Source of the DNA: JAKLQR01 sp963753165
GTDB taxonomy: Bacteria > Nitrospirota > Thermodesulfovibrionia > Thermodesulfovibrionales > SM23-35
Assembly: GCA_963753165.1 (NCBI GenBank)
Contig: CAVWBP010000002.1
Location: 186,001-250,000 of the forward strand
Reading direction: 5' to 3'
Length of the DNA stretch: 64,000 bases
Shown here: piece by piece, positions 45,860-53,561 of the stretch
Layout: every line of letters starts with the position of its first letter
How positions within the stretch are numbered: position 1 is the first letter of the stretch
Notes under the pieces: model-generated
Databases searched by the model: none
What the model was told of the DNA's origin: nothing
The model's input: only the letters and a program-made list of their open reading frames with translations
Made by a program: the position numbers and the translations under genes

Positions 45860-45913
45860 GTCATTGGTCACTGGTCAATAGTCAATGATTTTTTACGACT
45901 GTTGACCAATGAC
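45860..45913. repeat. inverted repeat at the dnaX 5' end
   Basis: GTCATTGGTCA (45860-45870) and TGACCAATGAC (45903-45913) are perfect 11-bp inverted copies, with further ggtca/gtcaat units between them. This is a simple low-complexity repeat type seen in many genomes. It lies between ffs and dnaX and overlaps the alternative dnaX start. Confidence 0.6.
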
Positions 45914-45931
45914 TGTTATTTTTGTCTTCCT

Positions 45932-46042
45932 TCAGCCTGAAAGCGGCTGCCTCCGGCACCCAGGGAAAACGTTTACCGCTGCTTCCTTCCGGACCTGACG
46001 GAATTCACATCCCCCTGCTGCGAAGGGCCGCTCCCAGGCTGA
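45932..46042 (-). ncRNA. ffs: signal recognition particle RNA (bacterial small type)
   Basis: The minus strand contains the invariant core gtcaggtccggaaggaagca followed by gcggtaa, and the opposing tcagcctgggagcgg / ccgctttcaggctga ends that close the long stem. About 111 bases, the size of the 4.5S-type RNA. It pairs with Ffh to target membrane proteins. Its place next to dnaX is common in bacteria. Confidence 0.95.
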
Positions 46043-46053
46043 AAAAAGACAAA

Positions 46054-46082
46054 ATGGCGGAGAGAGTGGGATTTGAACCCAC
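46054..46082 (-). other. orphan 3' end of tRNA-Ser (putative attachment-site duplicate)
   Basis: These 29 bases are identical to the 3' part (T-arm, acceptor strand and CCA) of the tRNA-Ser gene at 47806-47896, in the same orientation. Upstream, where the variable arm, anticodon and D arm should be, the sequence is unrelated, so this is not a complete tRNA gene. A partial tRNA duplicate 1.75 kb from the intact gene is typical of the far attachment site left by an integrated element. Confidence 0.75.
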
Positions 46083-46310
46083 AGAGCACCGCGCCAGTTT
46101 TGGTTTTGTCAGGCAGTTGGTGACGGTTGGCTGACGGTTTTGATTTCAATAGCCTTGCTATTTTGAATCTGCCTGAAAGCATAAACGACTTTTATTTTAG
46201 CATATACCTCGGTTGATTTTATTCCTAATTGCATCTGTCCTTCTTTAAACATTCATATGTGTTGACTTTTCCTAAGGGATAAGAATCAATGATTTGCAAG
46301 GAGAAACAAT

Positions 46311-46343
46311 AAAAAAGGCAGAGCCTTTTCTGACTCTGCCTTT
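46311..46343 (-). terminator. intrinsic terminator after the 46396 gene
   Basis: On the minus strand aaaggcagag, a short loop, then ctctgcctttttt form a 10-bp stem with a T-run. Almost the same hairpin ends the divergent gene at 47548-47578. Confidence 0.85.
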
Positions 46344-46395
46344 ATGTTTTTTATTTGAATAGAAAGATCTTATACTTAATTAGGACTTTCCGCTT

Positions 46396-46896
46396 TTATT
46401 TGCGAGCGGGTTCCACCAGCCCATTTTCCACGGTAGGAACGTAGACCTTTGCCTCTGATATAGGGCAGGTGCCGGGTTCGCAGAAGCAATATTTAACTTG
46501 CCCAACGTTGAAACAATCCCTCCACACTTCCCAGTATAAACCATTACCATTTGTAGATTCCGCATAATTTTCATCTTCGAAGGTTCCGGATGTTTCTCCA
46601 TCCATACCCACTGGATCTGCGTGCCAACCACAGTAAACATCAGGGTATCCACTTATATCACAGCCTTTGAAAACGGTCAAACTTGATGGGCATCCTCCAG
46701 GGTCATAGCCAATGTCAAGCGATTCGATGCCAGAGAGCTGGTCACCAACCTGAGTGAAGCTTGCTGTTCCATGGTATTGACAACCATTATAATTAACGTA
46801 TACATACCATAAACCGGAAAGACTCTGACCAAATGCGGAAGTTGCCATTAACACCACAAACATTGTTGCCAAAAAAATCGAAAAGCACTTTCTCAT
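46396..46896 (-). CDS. secreted protein of unknown family with Cys-rich VYVP tail
   Basis: 166 residues. The ATG at 46896 is chosen for ggagg upstream and a clean signal peptide (KCFSIFLATMFVVLMATSAFG). The mature part starts LSGLWYVYVNYNGCQYHG and is Gly/Cys/Trp-rich. The C-terminal segment VGQVKYCFCEPGTCPISEAK followed by VYVPT matches the tail of the divergent lectin-like ORF at 46972. Cys pairs suggest disulfides after export. It lies within the tRNA-Ser-bounded block. Function unknown. Confidence 0.75.
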   Translation of the reverse strand: MRKCFSIFLATMFVVLMATSAFGQSLSGLWYVYVNYNGCQYHGTASFTQVGDQLSGIESLDIGYDPGGCPSSLTVFKGCDISGYPDVYCGWHADPVGMDGETSGTFEDENYAESTNGNGLYWEVWRDCFNVGQVKYCFCEPGTCPISEAKVYVPTVENGLVEPARK

Positions 46897-46971
46897 AATT
46901 TCCTCCATTTTTGATTGTGAATATTTTATATTTGTCACAATACAGAAAACTGTGTAGGATGTCAATGGTTT

Positions 46972-47532
46972 TTGGAGTTTCCTGAGCTTTTCCAGCGAGA
47001 ATCAACTAACCTTTTGAAGCAAAAAGAAAAGAGAAGAAAGGTATCCGGAAGGTTGTTTTTCTTGGATTGCTTTTGCCCGGATTTTATCAATGTTTATTTT
47101 GGTGGAGATGAAGCCTGGCTAGGGGGATACCAGTTAGAAAATCAGAGTGCTACTGATGCAGGGTGGCAATGGATCACGGGTGAGCCATGGTCTTACACGA
47201 ACTGGGATGGCGGTGAGCCGAATGACTGTTGCACTGATGAAGAGAATAATGAGGAAAATTATCTTATGGTGTTCGATGATTCAACGTGGAACGACAATAA
47301 CAGTGGCGATAACTTAGGTGGTATGCTGGTGGAATTTGAAAACTGCGCCGGAAGCCTCTGCTATGTGCCGTGTACGCCGGGAGGATGCGACCCTTCATAT
47401 TGTAATGTTTATGTCCCCGGTTTAATAAGCCCTGTCAGCGTAGGGCAGGTAAATTACTTGGTCTGCGATGGACCTTGTCCTCCATCCGCTTGTGTAGTGT
47501 TTGTCCCTACGTTCCCTGCCCTTGCATTTTAA
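46972..47532 (+). pseudogene. C-type lectin-like domain fragment with Cys-rich VYVP tail
   Basis: The body (WLGGYQ...AGWQWITGEPWSYTNWDGGEPN...ENYLMVF...WND) is the second half of a bacterial C-type lectin-like domain. The first half and the expected signal peptide are missing: the N-terminal 45 residues are Lys/Arg-rich and unlike a lectin, so the gene looks 5'-truncated. After the lectin core come two related Cys modules, CYVPCTPGGCDPSYCNVYVP and VGQVNYLVCDGPCPPSACVV followed by FVPT. The second is shared with the protein at 46396. It ends at a strong terminator. Confidence 0.65.
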
Positions 47533-47547
47533 CCGCAATTCTTTCAG

Positions 47548-47578
47548 AGGCAGAGTCATTTCTGACTCTGCCTTTTTT
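47548..47578 (+). terminator. intrinsic terminator after the lectin-like ORF
   Basis: aggcagagtca, loop tttc, tgactctgcct form a perfect 11-bp stem followed by TTTTTT. The stem core is the same as in the terminator at 46311-46343. Confidence 0.88.
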
Positions 47579-47805
47579 ATTGATTATTCGAACTAATCAA
47601 CGGTTTCGATTTTTGCGATCGGTTTCTTGGCACCTATATAGAGGGCAATTTTCGAAGAAATACTATTACGCTATAACTACCTGAGGACTTTTGATGCCTA
47701 TAACTCAGGTGGTAGGGGTTTTGAAACGACAGTTACGGTGACGGTTTGGTGACGATAATTGAGGGCTTTTTTGCTCTTTCGTTGATTGATTACAAATAAA
47801 AATAA

Positions 47806-47896
47806 TGGCGGAGAGAGTGGGATTTGAACCCACGGTACGGGTTTAGCGTACACACGATTTCCAGTCGTGCTCCTTCGGCCGCTCGGACATCTCTCC
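47806..47896 (-). tRNA. tRNA-Ser (anticodon GGA)
   Basis: On the minus strand the acceptor ggagaga pairs with tctctcc and the encoded CCA follows. The anticodon stem is cacga / tcgtg with loop ctGGAaa. The variable arm is long (gtacg / cgtac), as in serine tRNAs, and the T-arm is gtggg-ttcaaat-cccac. It reads UCC and UCU codons. The 3' end is duplicated at 46054-46082. Confidence 0.95.
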
Positions 47897-47959
47897 AGAA
47901 GTTTATATGCAAAAATCACCGAAGCTTTGCTCCAAAATCAAAGAGATATTTTTTTCTCA

Positions 47960-48051
47960 TGTCATTCCCGCTTGTCGGGAATCCTTCTTGCGATCTTACG
48001 GGTACCCTTAACAGAAGGAGAGGGAAGGATTCCGGTCAAGCCGGAATGACA
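47960..48051. repeat. REP-like dispersed inverted repeat, copy 4
   Basis: gtcattcccgcttgtcggga followed by atccttc and, 40 bases on, gaaggattccggtcaagccg followed by gaatgaca. Same family as 1899-1977. It lies between the tRNA-Ser gene and the end of gatB. Confidence 0.8.
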
Positions 48052-48100
48052 AATAAAAGTACTTATTAAGATTAAATGGAAAACACTGATAAAATCAAGG

Positions 48101-48754
48101 TTATGATGACAGTTTCGTCTTTAACAATTCATTCACCATCTGAGGGTTTGCCTTGCCCTTGGTCAATTTCATGACCTGGCCGACGAAAAAGCCCATAAGT
48201 TTCTCTTCCCCGGCCCTGAACCTCTCGGTTTCTTTCGGATGCCCTGCAATAACATCCTCGACAGCCTTTTCCAACTCTCCGGAGTCGCTTATCTGCACCA
48301 GACCTTTTTCCTGCACGATCTCCCCTGCTGTCTTTGTGGTCCTGTACATCTCCTCAAATACGGTCTTTGCGATCTTTCCACTGATTGTCCCCTCCCCGAT
48401 GAGCTTCAGCATGTCGATGAGACGGGCCGGCTCAAGGGGACATTCCTCAATGGTTCTGTTTTCAGCGTTCAGCAGTTTCATGAGGTCGCCCATAATCCAG
48501 TTTGCAACAGTCTTGGGTTGCCCGCCGAGTTTTACCGCGTCTTCAAACCATTCGGAAAGAGGTTTCTCCGAGGTGAGCAGGTCGGCGTCTGCTTCGGGCA
48601 GACCGTATTCAGAGACAAAGCGCTCCCGCTTCGCATCAGGCAATTCAGGGAGCGAAGCACGTATCGCATCAATCAGTTCCCGGGCGACTGTCATGGGAAC
48701 GAGGTCAGGTTCCGGAAAATACCGGTAATCGTGGGCTTCTTCCTTGCCCCGCAT
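48101..48754 (-). CDS. gatB: aspartyl/glutamyl-tRNA amidotransferase subunit B, C-terminal part (frameshifted)
   Basis: 217 residues starting in the conserved segment MRGKEEAHDYRYFPEPDL, which is normally internal to GatB, so the ATG at 48754 is not the real start. The helical and YqeY-like tail domains follow, ending MVNELLKTKL. The reading frame joins the upstream part if one G of the GG at 48775-48776 (CC on the plus strand) is removed, giving RLWDSAAGVTESMRGKEE with the usual family spacing. Confidence 0.8.
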   Translation of the reverse strand: MRGKEEAHDYRYFPEPDLVPMTVARELIDAIRASLPELPDAKRERFVSEYGLPEADADLLTSEKPLSEWFEDAVKLGGQPKTVANWIMGDLMKLLNAENRTIEECPLEPARLIDMLKLIGEGTISGKIAKTVFEEMYRTTKTAGEIVQEKGLVQISDSGELEKAVEDVIAGHPKETERFRAGEEKLMGFFVGQVMKLTKGKANPQMVNELLKTKLSS

Positions 48755-49532
48755 GGATTCGGTTACCCCAGCTGCCTGAATCCCAGAGTCTCGTCTCCTG
48801 GATGATTTTTCCGCCTTCTTCGATAACTTTTTTCTGTCGTTTTATCTCATATTCGAGGGCTTTTTCAACGAAACGGAATGAATTTAGGTTTTTTATTTCA
48901 ACTTTCACCCCGAATTCCTGCCGGCCGACAGGACGCACTGAGACATTTGCGTCACATCTGAGCGATCCCTGATCCATATTGCCGTCACATACCCCAAGAT
49001 ATATGAGGATTGTGCGAAGTTTTTTCATATATGCGATAGCTTCCTGCGGACTTCTCAGGTCAGGCTCCGAAACGATTTCCATGAGCGGAACGCCGGCCCT
49101 GTTGAGGTCGACAAAACTGAAATCCCCGGCGCCTTCATGAATATTTTTTCCTGCGTCCTCTTCCATGTGGATTCTTGTAATGCCGATTTTTCTGGCCTGT
49201 CCGTCGACGAGAATTTCTATCTGTCCATGTTCACAGATCGGCAATTCGTACTGGCTTATCTGATAGCCCTTGGGAAGGTCCGGATAAAAATAATTTTTTC
49301 TGGCGAACCTGCTGTAGGGAGATATGGTGCAGTGTGTTGCCAGGCCGGTTCTGATCGCAAACCCGAGGGCTTTGTTGTTCAGAACGGGAAGCACCCCCGG
49401 CATGCCTATGCAGACAGGACAGGTCTGGGTGTTCGGCCCGGACCCGAACAGCGTTGAACAGCCGCAGAATATCTTCGTATCGGTGCGCATCTGAGCGTGT
49501 ACTTCAAGCCCAATGACAGCTTCGTATTTCAT
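48705..49532 (-). CDS. gatB: aspartyl/glutamyl-tRNA amidotransferase subunit B, N-terminal part (frameshifted)
   Basis: Starts at 49532, where ATGA overlaps the gatA stop. Family segments are intact: MKYEAVIGLEVHAQ, CPVCIGMPGVLPVLN, YFYPDLPKGYQISQY, RIHMEEDAGKNIHE, LNRAGVPLMEIVSEPD and DANVSVRP. After ETRLWDSG the frame runs into unrelated residues and stops at 48705, while the other frame carries on with the rest of GatB. GatB selects the mischarged tRNA and, with GatA and GatC, amidates Asp-tRNA-Asn or Glu-tRNA-Gln. A sequencing or assembly indel is more likely than true loss. Confidence 0.85.
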   Translation of the reverse strand: MKYEAVIGLEVHAQMRTDTKIFCGCSTLFGSGPNTQTCPVCIGMPGVLPVLNNKALGFAIRTGLATHCTISPYSRFARKNYFYPDLPKGYQISQYELPICEHGQIEILVDGQARKIGITRIHMEEDAGKNIHEGAGDFSFVDLNRAGVPLMEIVSEPDLRSPQEAIAYMKKLRTILIYLGVCDGNMDQGSLRCDANVSVRPVGRQEFGVKVEIKNLNSFRFVEKALEYEIKRQKKVIEEGGKIIQETRLWDSGSWGNRIHAGQGRSPRLPVFSGT

Positions 49533-50995
49533 AGCGCCGGTTTCCTCAGGCGCCATTCCGTACCTTGTTCGTATGCATAGGCGATTCTGAACAGAGATTC
49601 TTCGTCAAAATGGTTCCCGATAATCTGGAGGCCGACCGGGAGGTTCCCTGAAGTGAACCCGCAGGGAACTGAGACCGCCGGTACGCCGGCGAGGTTCACT
49701 GATATGGTGAAAATATCGGACAGGTACATCTGGAGGGGGTCAGCGGTTTTCTCCCCGATCTTAAAAGCAGGGGTAGGCGCAGTCGGTGTTATGAGGACAT
49801 CGACCGTCTTGAACGCATCTTCAAAATCCTTCTTGATGAGCGTCCTTACCTGCTGTGCCTTTCTGTAATATGCATCATAATAGCCGGAGGAAAGGGCGTA
49901 GGTGCCGAGCATAATCCTTCTTTTCACCTCAGCTCCGAATCCGCGCGCCCTTGTTGAAACATACATGTCCATCAAATCCTTGCCTTCATTCCTCAAACCG
50001 TACTTGACTCCGTCATAGCGTGCCAGATTAGAGGAAGCCTCAGAGGTGGCAATAATATAGTATGTTGCGACTGCGTACTCTGTATGAGGAAGCGATACTT
50101 CAATGGGGATCGCCCCGGCTGATTCGAGATGCCGGATCGCCTCTTTGACGGCCTGCTCAACCTCTCTGTCCATCCCCTCGATAAAATATTCCTTCGGGAT
50201 GCCGATCCGCATGCCCCTGATATCCCTGCCAAGCACTGCGGTAAAGTCAGGAACCGGCAACGGTGCTGATGTCGAGTCGCACGGATCGTGTCCGGCAATG
50301 GCATTCATGACGATGGCGGAATCCCTTACATTTTTTGTGATGGTCCCTATCTGATCGAGAGAAGAGGCGAACGCAACAAGCCCGTAGCGGGAGACTCTGC
50401 CATAGGTAGGCTTCAATCCCACAACGCCGCAGAAAGAAGCCGGCTGTCTGATTGAGCCCCCTGTGTCAGAACCGAGAGCTGCAATACATTCGTCTGCGGC
50501 GACTGCTGCAGCAGAGCCTCCGCTGGAACCTCCCGGAATTCTTTCCAAATCCCAGGGATTCTTTGTGATCTGAACCCCTGAGTTTTCCGTTGAAGAGCCC
50601 ATGGCAAATTCATCCATGTTCGTTTTGCCGATGAGAACTGAACCTTCTGCAGAGAGTCTGGTTGTTGCGGTGCTCTCATAGGGAGGAACAAAATTATGCA
50701 ATATTTTTGATGCACAGGTTGTGCGGATATTCCGTGTACACATATTGTCCTTAACGGCAAAGGGAATACCGAGAAGAGATTTGTTCTCTCCCCTGTTGAT
50801 TTTTTTCTGCGCATCTTCTGCAGCCCTGAACGCTTCATCTTTTGTAAGAGTGAGGAACGCGCTCACCTTCTTCTCGACAGCGTCAATCCGAACAAAAATC
50901 GAGCTTACGATATCCTGAACGGTTATCTCGCGCTTTATCAGGAGCTCTCTCGCTTCGGAGACGGTCAAGCTGTGCCAAGCGGTGCAGAGACACAA
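49529..50995 (-). CDS. gatA: aspartyl/glutamyl-tRNA amidotransferase subunit A
   Basis: 488 residues. Amidase-signature residues are in place: catalytic Lys in PFAVKDNM (about 80), the cis-Ser in ALGSDTGGSIRQPA (about 155) and the Ser nucleophile in the same Gly/Ser-rich region, with PGGSSGGSAAAVA before it. It releases ammonia from glutamine for the GatB site. Coupled to gatB by ATGA. gatC is not found upstream (50996-51128 is non-coding), so it must lie elsewhere. Confidence 0.95.
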   Translation of the reverse strand: MCLCTAWHSLTVSEARELLIKREITVQDIVSSIFVRIDAVEKKVSAFLTLTKDEAFRAAEDAQKKINRGENKSLLGIPFAVKDNMCTRNIRTTCASKILHNFVPPYESTATTRLSAEGSVLIGKTNMDEFAMGSSTENSGVQITKNPWDLERIPGGSSGGSAAAVAADECIAALGSDTGGSIRQPASFCGVVGLKPTYGRVSRYGLVAFASSLDQIGTITKNVRDSAIVMNAIAGHDPCDSTSAPLPVPDFTAVLGRDIRGMRIGIPKEYFIEGMDREVEQAVKEAIRHLESAGAIPIEVSLPHTEYAVATYYIIATSEASSNLARYDGVKYGLRNEGKDLMDMYVSTRARGFGAEVKRRIMLGTYALSSGYYDAYYRKAQQVRTLIKKDFEDAFKTVDVLITPTAPTPAFKIGEKTADPLQMYLSDIFTISVNLAGVPAVSVPCGFTSGNLPVGLQIIGNHFDEESLFRIAYAYEQGTEWRLRKPAL

Positions 50996-51114
50996 GTCCT
51001 CCTCTAAAAATTGATTTCCGCAACAATGAATTTTTAATTATGGCATGAGAGCGGGAATATCTCAAGAGAACAACCGTCCAGAAACACTGCTTTTTTCTGT
51101 ATAGTTTCTTATAG

Positions 51115-51120
51115 TATAAT
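51115..51120 (+). promoter_or_regulatory. candidate -10 element for the glycosyltransferase cluster
   Basis: A perfect TATAAT lies nine bases before the ATG of the first glycosyltransferase gene. No good -35 is seen at 17 bases and no ribosome-binding site precedes the ATG. If used, transcription would begin within a few bases of the start codon, making a leaderless message. Confidence 0.35.
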
Positions 51121-51128
51121 CAAATGCT

Positions 51129-53561
51129 ATGTTGCAAAATCCCTTAGTTTCCATCATCGCAAGAACGAAAGACAGGCCAAAACTGCTCAAGCGCGCCTTG
51201 CAGAGCATAGCAGGGCAGACCTACAGGCCGATTGAGGTTGTAATCGTAAATGACAGCGATTGTGACCTTGACAGTAAAGAAATAGAAACTATCCTTGGAG
51301 ATATAGAACTCAATTATCTCCGGCTTGAAAAGAATACCGGAAGGGCTCGTTCCGGGAATGTCGGTATCGAGCATGCCCGGGGTGAATACATAGGATTCCT
51401 TGATGATGACGAATTATATCCCGAACACCTCGCTGTTCTCTGTAATGCGTTACAAAAACCTGATTGTGATGTGGTCTATTCTGATTTCGAACTCTCAGGT
51501 TTCTCCGGGAAAGATGACTCACTGAGAGTTCACAAAATGGAGAAGCGCCCGGTTCCTTCCCCTGAATTGCTCCTTTCTGTCTTGCTATTCGAATATTGTC
51601 TCCCTTTATCAGCAGTTCTTTTCAAAAAGAGAACTTTTCATGCCAATAGAGGATTTCAGGAATCTCTTAATATGCATGAAGATTGGGACCTCTTAATCAG
51701 GGCAGCGTCAAGTTCATCTTTTTCCCACGTGCCGGTGTCTATGATACGACATTTGGAAGAGATACCCTATCATGACCCTCTCAATACAAAGGTGGAAGAA
51801 GGGTTCGTCACTATACTAAAAAAACACACAGACAAGAGAACGGTACAGGCCCTCTATAGGTATTGCACATACAAAAATCGGGTTATACATAAGCAGGGAG
51901 AGCTTATCGGAGACCTGCGAGAAGACCTGCAAAGAATGCGAACTCGCATTGATGAATTATCCGGTGTGCAGGAAAGAGAGGAAGATAACCAATCAGGGAC
52001 CTTGGATGAACGGGCGGACATAACAAGACAACTCCATGAGAAAACGCGATACATCGATGAAATCAATGCAAGCCTGGGATGGAAGGTGCTGACTTTTTAC
52101 CGTGAAAATATCAAGACTTTCCTCGCACCTCCAGGAACGAAGAGGGGGAATTTTTATAGGCTGACGCTCACAAGTCTTGCATTACTCAAAGGGAAAGGGT
52201 TGCCTTATGTATACAGGAAAGCATGGAATGTTGTACGGAGAATAAGGGCCGAGAAAAACATTCAGCGAGAGATATACCAGGTGCCCGTCATCAGCAGTGA
52301 AACGCTCTCCGTTATCGAGACCAAAGTGTCTGTTGTCATTCCTACGAAGAATGCCGGTCCAGAATTCCGGAATACGCTCAGTAAAATATTTTGTCAGAAA
52401 GGGATAAGAGAGATTGAAGTCGTTGTAATTGATTCGGGGTCTCATGATGAAACACTGGCATTGGCGAAGGAGTACGGAGCAAAGGTATATTCTATCCCTC
52501 CCCATGAATTTAATCATGGAACAACACGGAATGCAGGTGCTGAGAAGGCTACTGGTGAGTATCTTGTTTTCATGTCTCAGGATGCAATCCCTGTCGGTGA
52601 CTCCTGTTTCCATGAAATAATTTTACGCATACATTCTGACCAAAAGATCGCTGTGGCAACAGTAAAGCAGATACCCAGAAGTGATGCGGACCTTTTCTCA
52701 TGTTGGCAATTGTGGTTTTATAATAACGCATTGTTACAGTATCAGGAAGACAGGCGTATTGTAATGGAACGAGATCAACTGAGAAGCCTGTCGCCTGGTG
52801 ACAAGAGAAGGACCGCACAGATCAACAATGTTTTTTCCTGTTTCCGCAAGGAAATCTTTGATCGGTATAAGTTTAATCCGCTGCCCTATGCTGAGGACCT
52901 GGACCTGGGCATGAGACTTATAGAAGACCATTATGCAATTTTCTTCATGACCTCGAAAGGCGTTATCCACTCGCATACAAGGGGGACTGAGTATTATCTG
53001 GAACGGGGATATGCTGATACCAAAACATTATTCCGGCTTCTTGAGTATGAGGGCATCCACTGGCGGGAGTTAGGCGTTCAGTCGATGCAGGAGATGCTGA
53101 ACTCTTTGCATTCACTGTACAAAAAGATTAATTATGGAATAAAGGAGATTTCGTTAGCAGAAATCCAGGACTCTACCGCAGCACAACTGTTGTTTTCCAT
53201 TAAATCCTATATCAATGCTGCTGATAATAAATACTCAGGCCCCGGAGATAGAGGCATCGACAAATTTTTCGCCCGTATTTCTTTGCAAGAGGATAGCTTG
53301 TACGCTGATCAACGGATATCAACGGAGCAAGTTCTGATAAATCAATATTTCATTTTCCTTGACAGTTTTTTTGAGTATCTTATTCAAAGCAATATCCCGA
53401 TCGTGGGAGGAAAAACGAAGACCAGCTTGCTCCCTGCACTGTATAAACTGTTTGCGTGGACCTGCGGATCGTTGATCGGAAACTATGCCGTCTTTTCGGA
53501 CAACACAGAAGAAGTGTACAAAAACAATTACATAGAAGCTATCCTGGCAAGTGGGAAATGA
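51129..53561 (+). CDS. bifunctional glycosyltransferase with two GT2 domains
   Basis: 810 residues. The first GT-A domain (residues about 5-230) opens VSIIARTKDRPKLLKRAL and has the DxD-type motif GFLDDDELYPEHL. A coiled-coil linker (about 255-320) leads to a second GT2 domain (about 395-640) of rhamnosyltransferase type: VVIPTKNAGPEF, VVVIDSGSHDETL, FNHGTTRNAGAEKA, and FMSQDAIP in place of DxD. The N-terminal domain and linker closely resemble the protein at 55707, so the two are paralogues. It probably adds two successive sugars of a surface glycan. First gene of the cluster. Confidence 0.85.
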   Translation: MLQNPLVSIIARTKDRPKLLKRALQSIAGQTYRPIEVVIVNDSDCDLDSKEIETILGDIELNYLRLEKNTGRARSGNVGIEHARGEYIGFLDDDELYPEHLAVLCNALQKPDCDVVYSDFELSGFSGKDDSLRVHKMEKRPVPSPELLLSVLLFEYCLPLSAVLFKKRTFHANRGFQESLNMHEDWDLLIRAASSSSFSHVPVSMIRHLEEIPYHDPLNTKVEEGFVTILKKHTDKRTVQALYRYCTYKNRVIHKQGELIGDLREDLQRMRTRIDELSGVQEREEDNQSGTLDERADITRQLHEKTRYIDEINASLGWKVLTFYRENIKTFLAPPGTKRGNFYRLTLTSLALLKGKGLPYVYRKAWNVVRRIRAEKNIQREIYQVPVISSETLSVIETKVSVVIPTKNAGPEFRNTLSKIFCQKGIREIEVVVIDSGSHDETLALAKEYGAKVYSIPPHEFNHGTTRNAGAEKATGEYLVFMSQDAIPVGDSCFHEIILRIHSDQKIAVATVKQIPRSDADLFSCWQLWFYNNALLQYQEDRRIVMERDQLRSLSPGDKRRTAQINNVFSCFRKEIFDRYKFNPLPYAEDLDLGMRLIEDHYAIFFMTSKGVIHSHTRGTEYYLERGYADTKTLFRLLEYEGIHWRELGVQSMQEMLNSLHSLYKKINYGIKEISLAEIQDSTAAQLLFSIKSYINAADNKYSGPGDRGIDKFFARISLQEDSLYADQRISTEQVLINQYFIFLDSFFEYLIQSNIPIVGGKTKTSLLPALYKLFAWTCGSLIGNYAVFSDNTEEVYKNNYIEAILASGK

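Noticed and set aside
46054..46150. Second tRNA-Ser gene
   Set aside because: Only the 3' 29 bases match a tRNA; no anticodon stem, D-arm or 5' acceptor strand can be found upstream, so it is annotated as a fragment.
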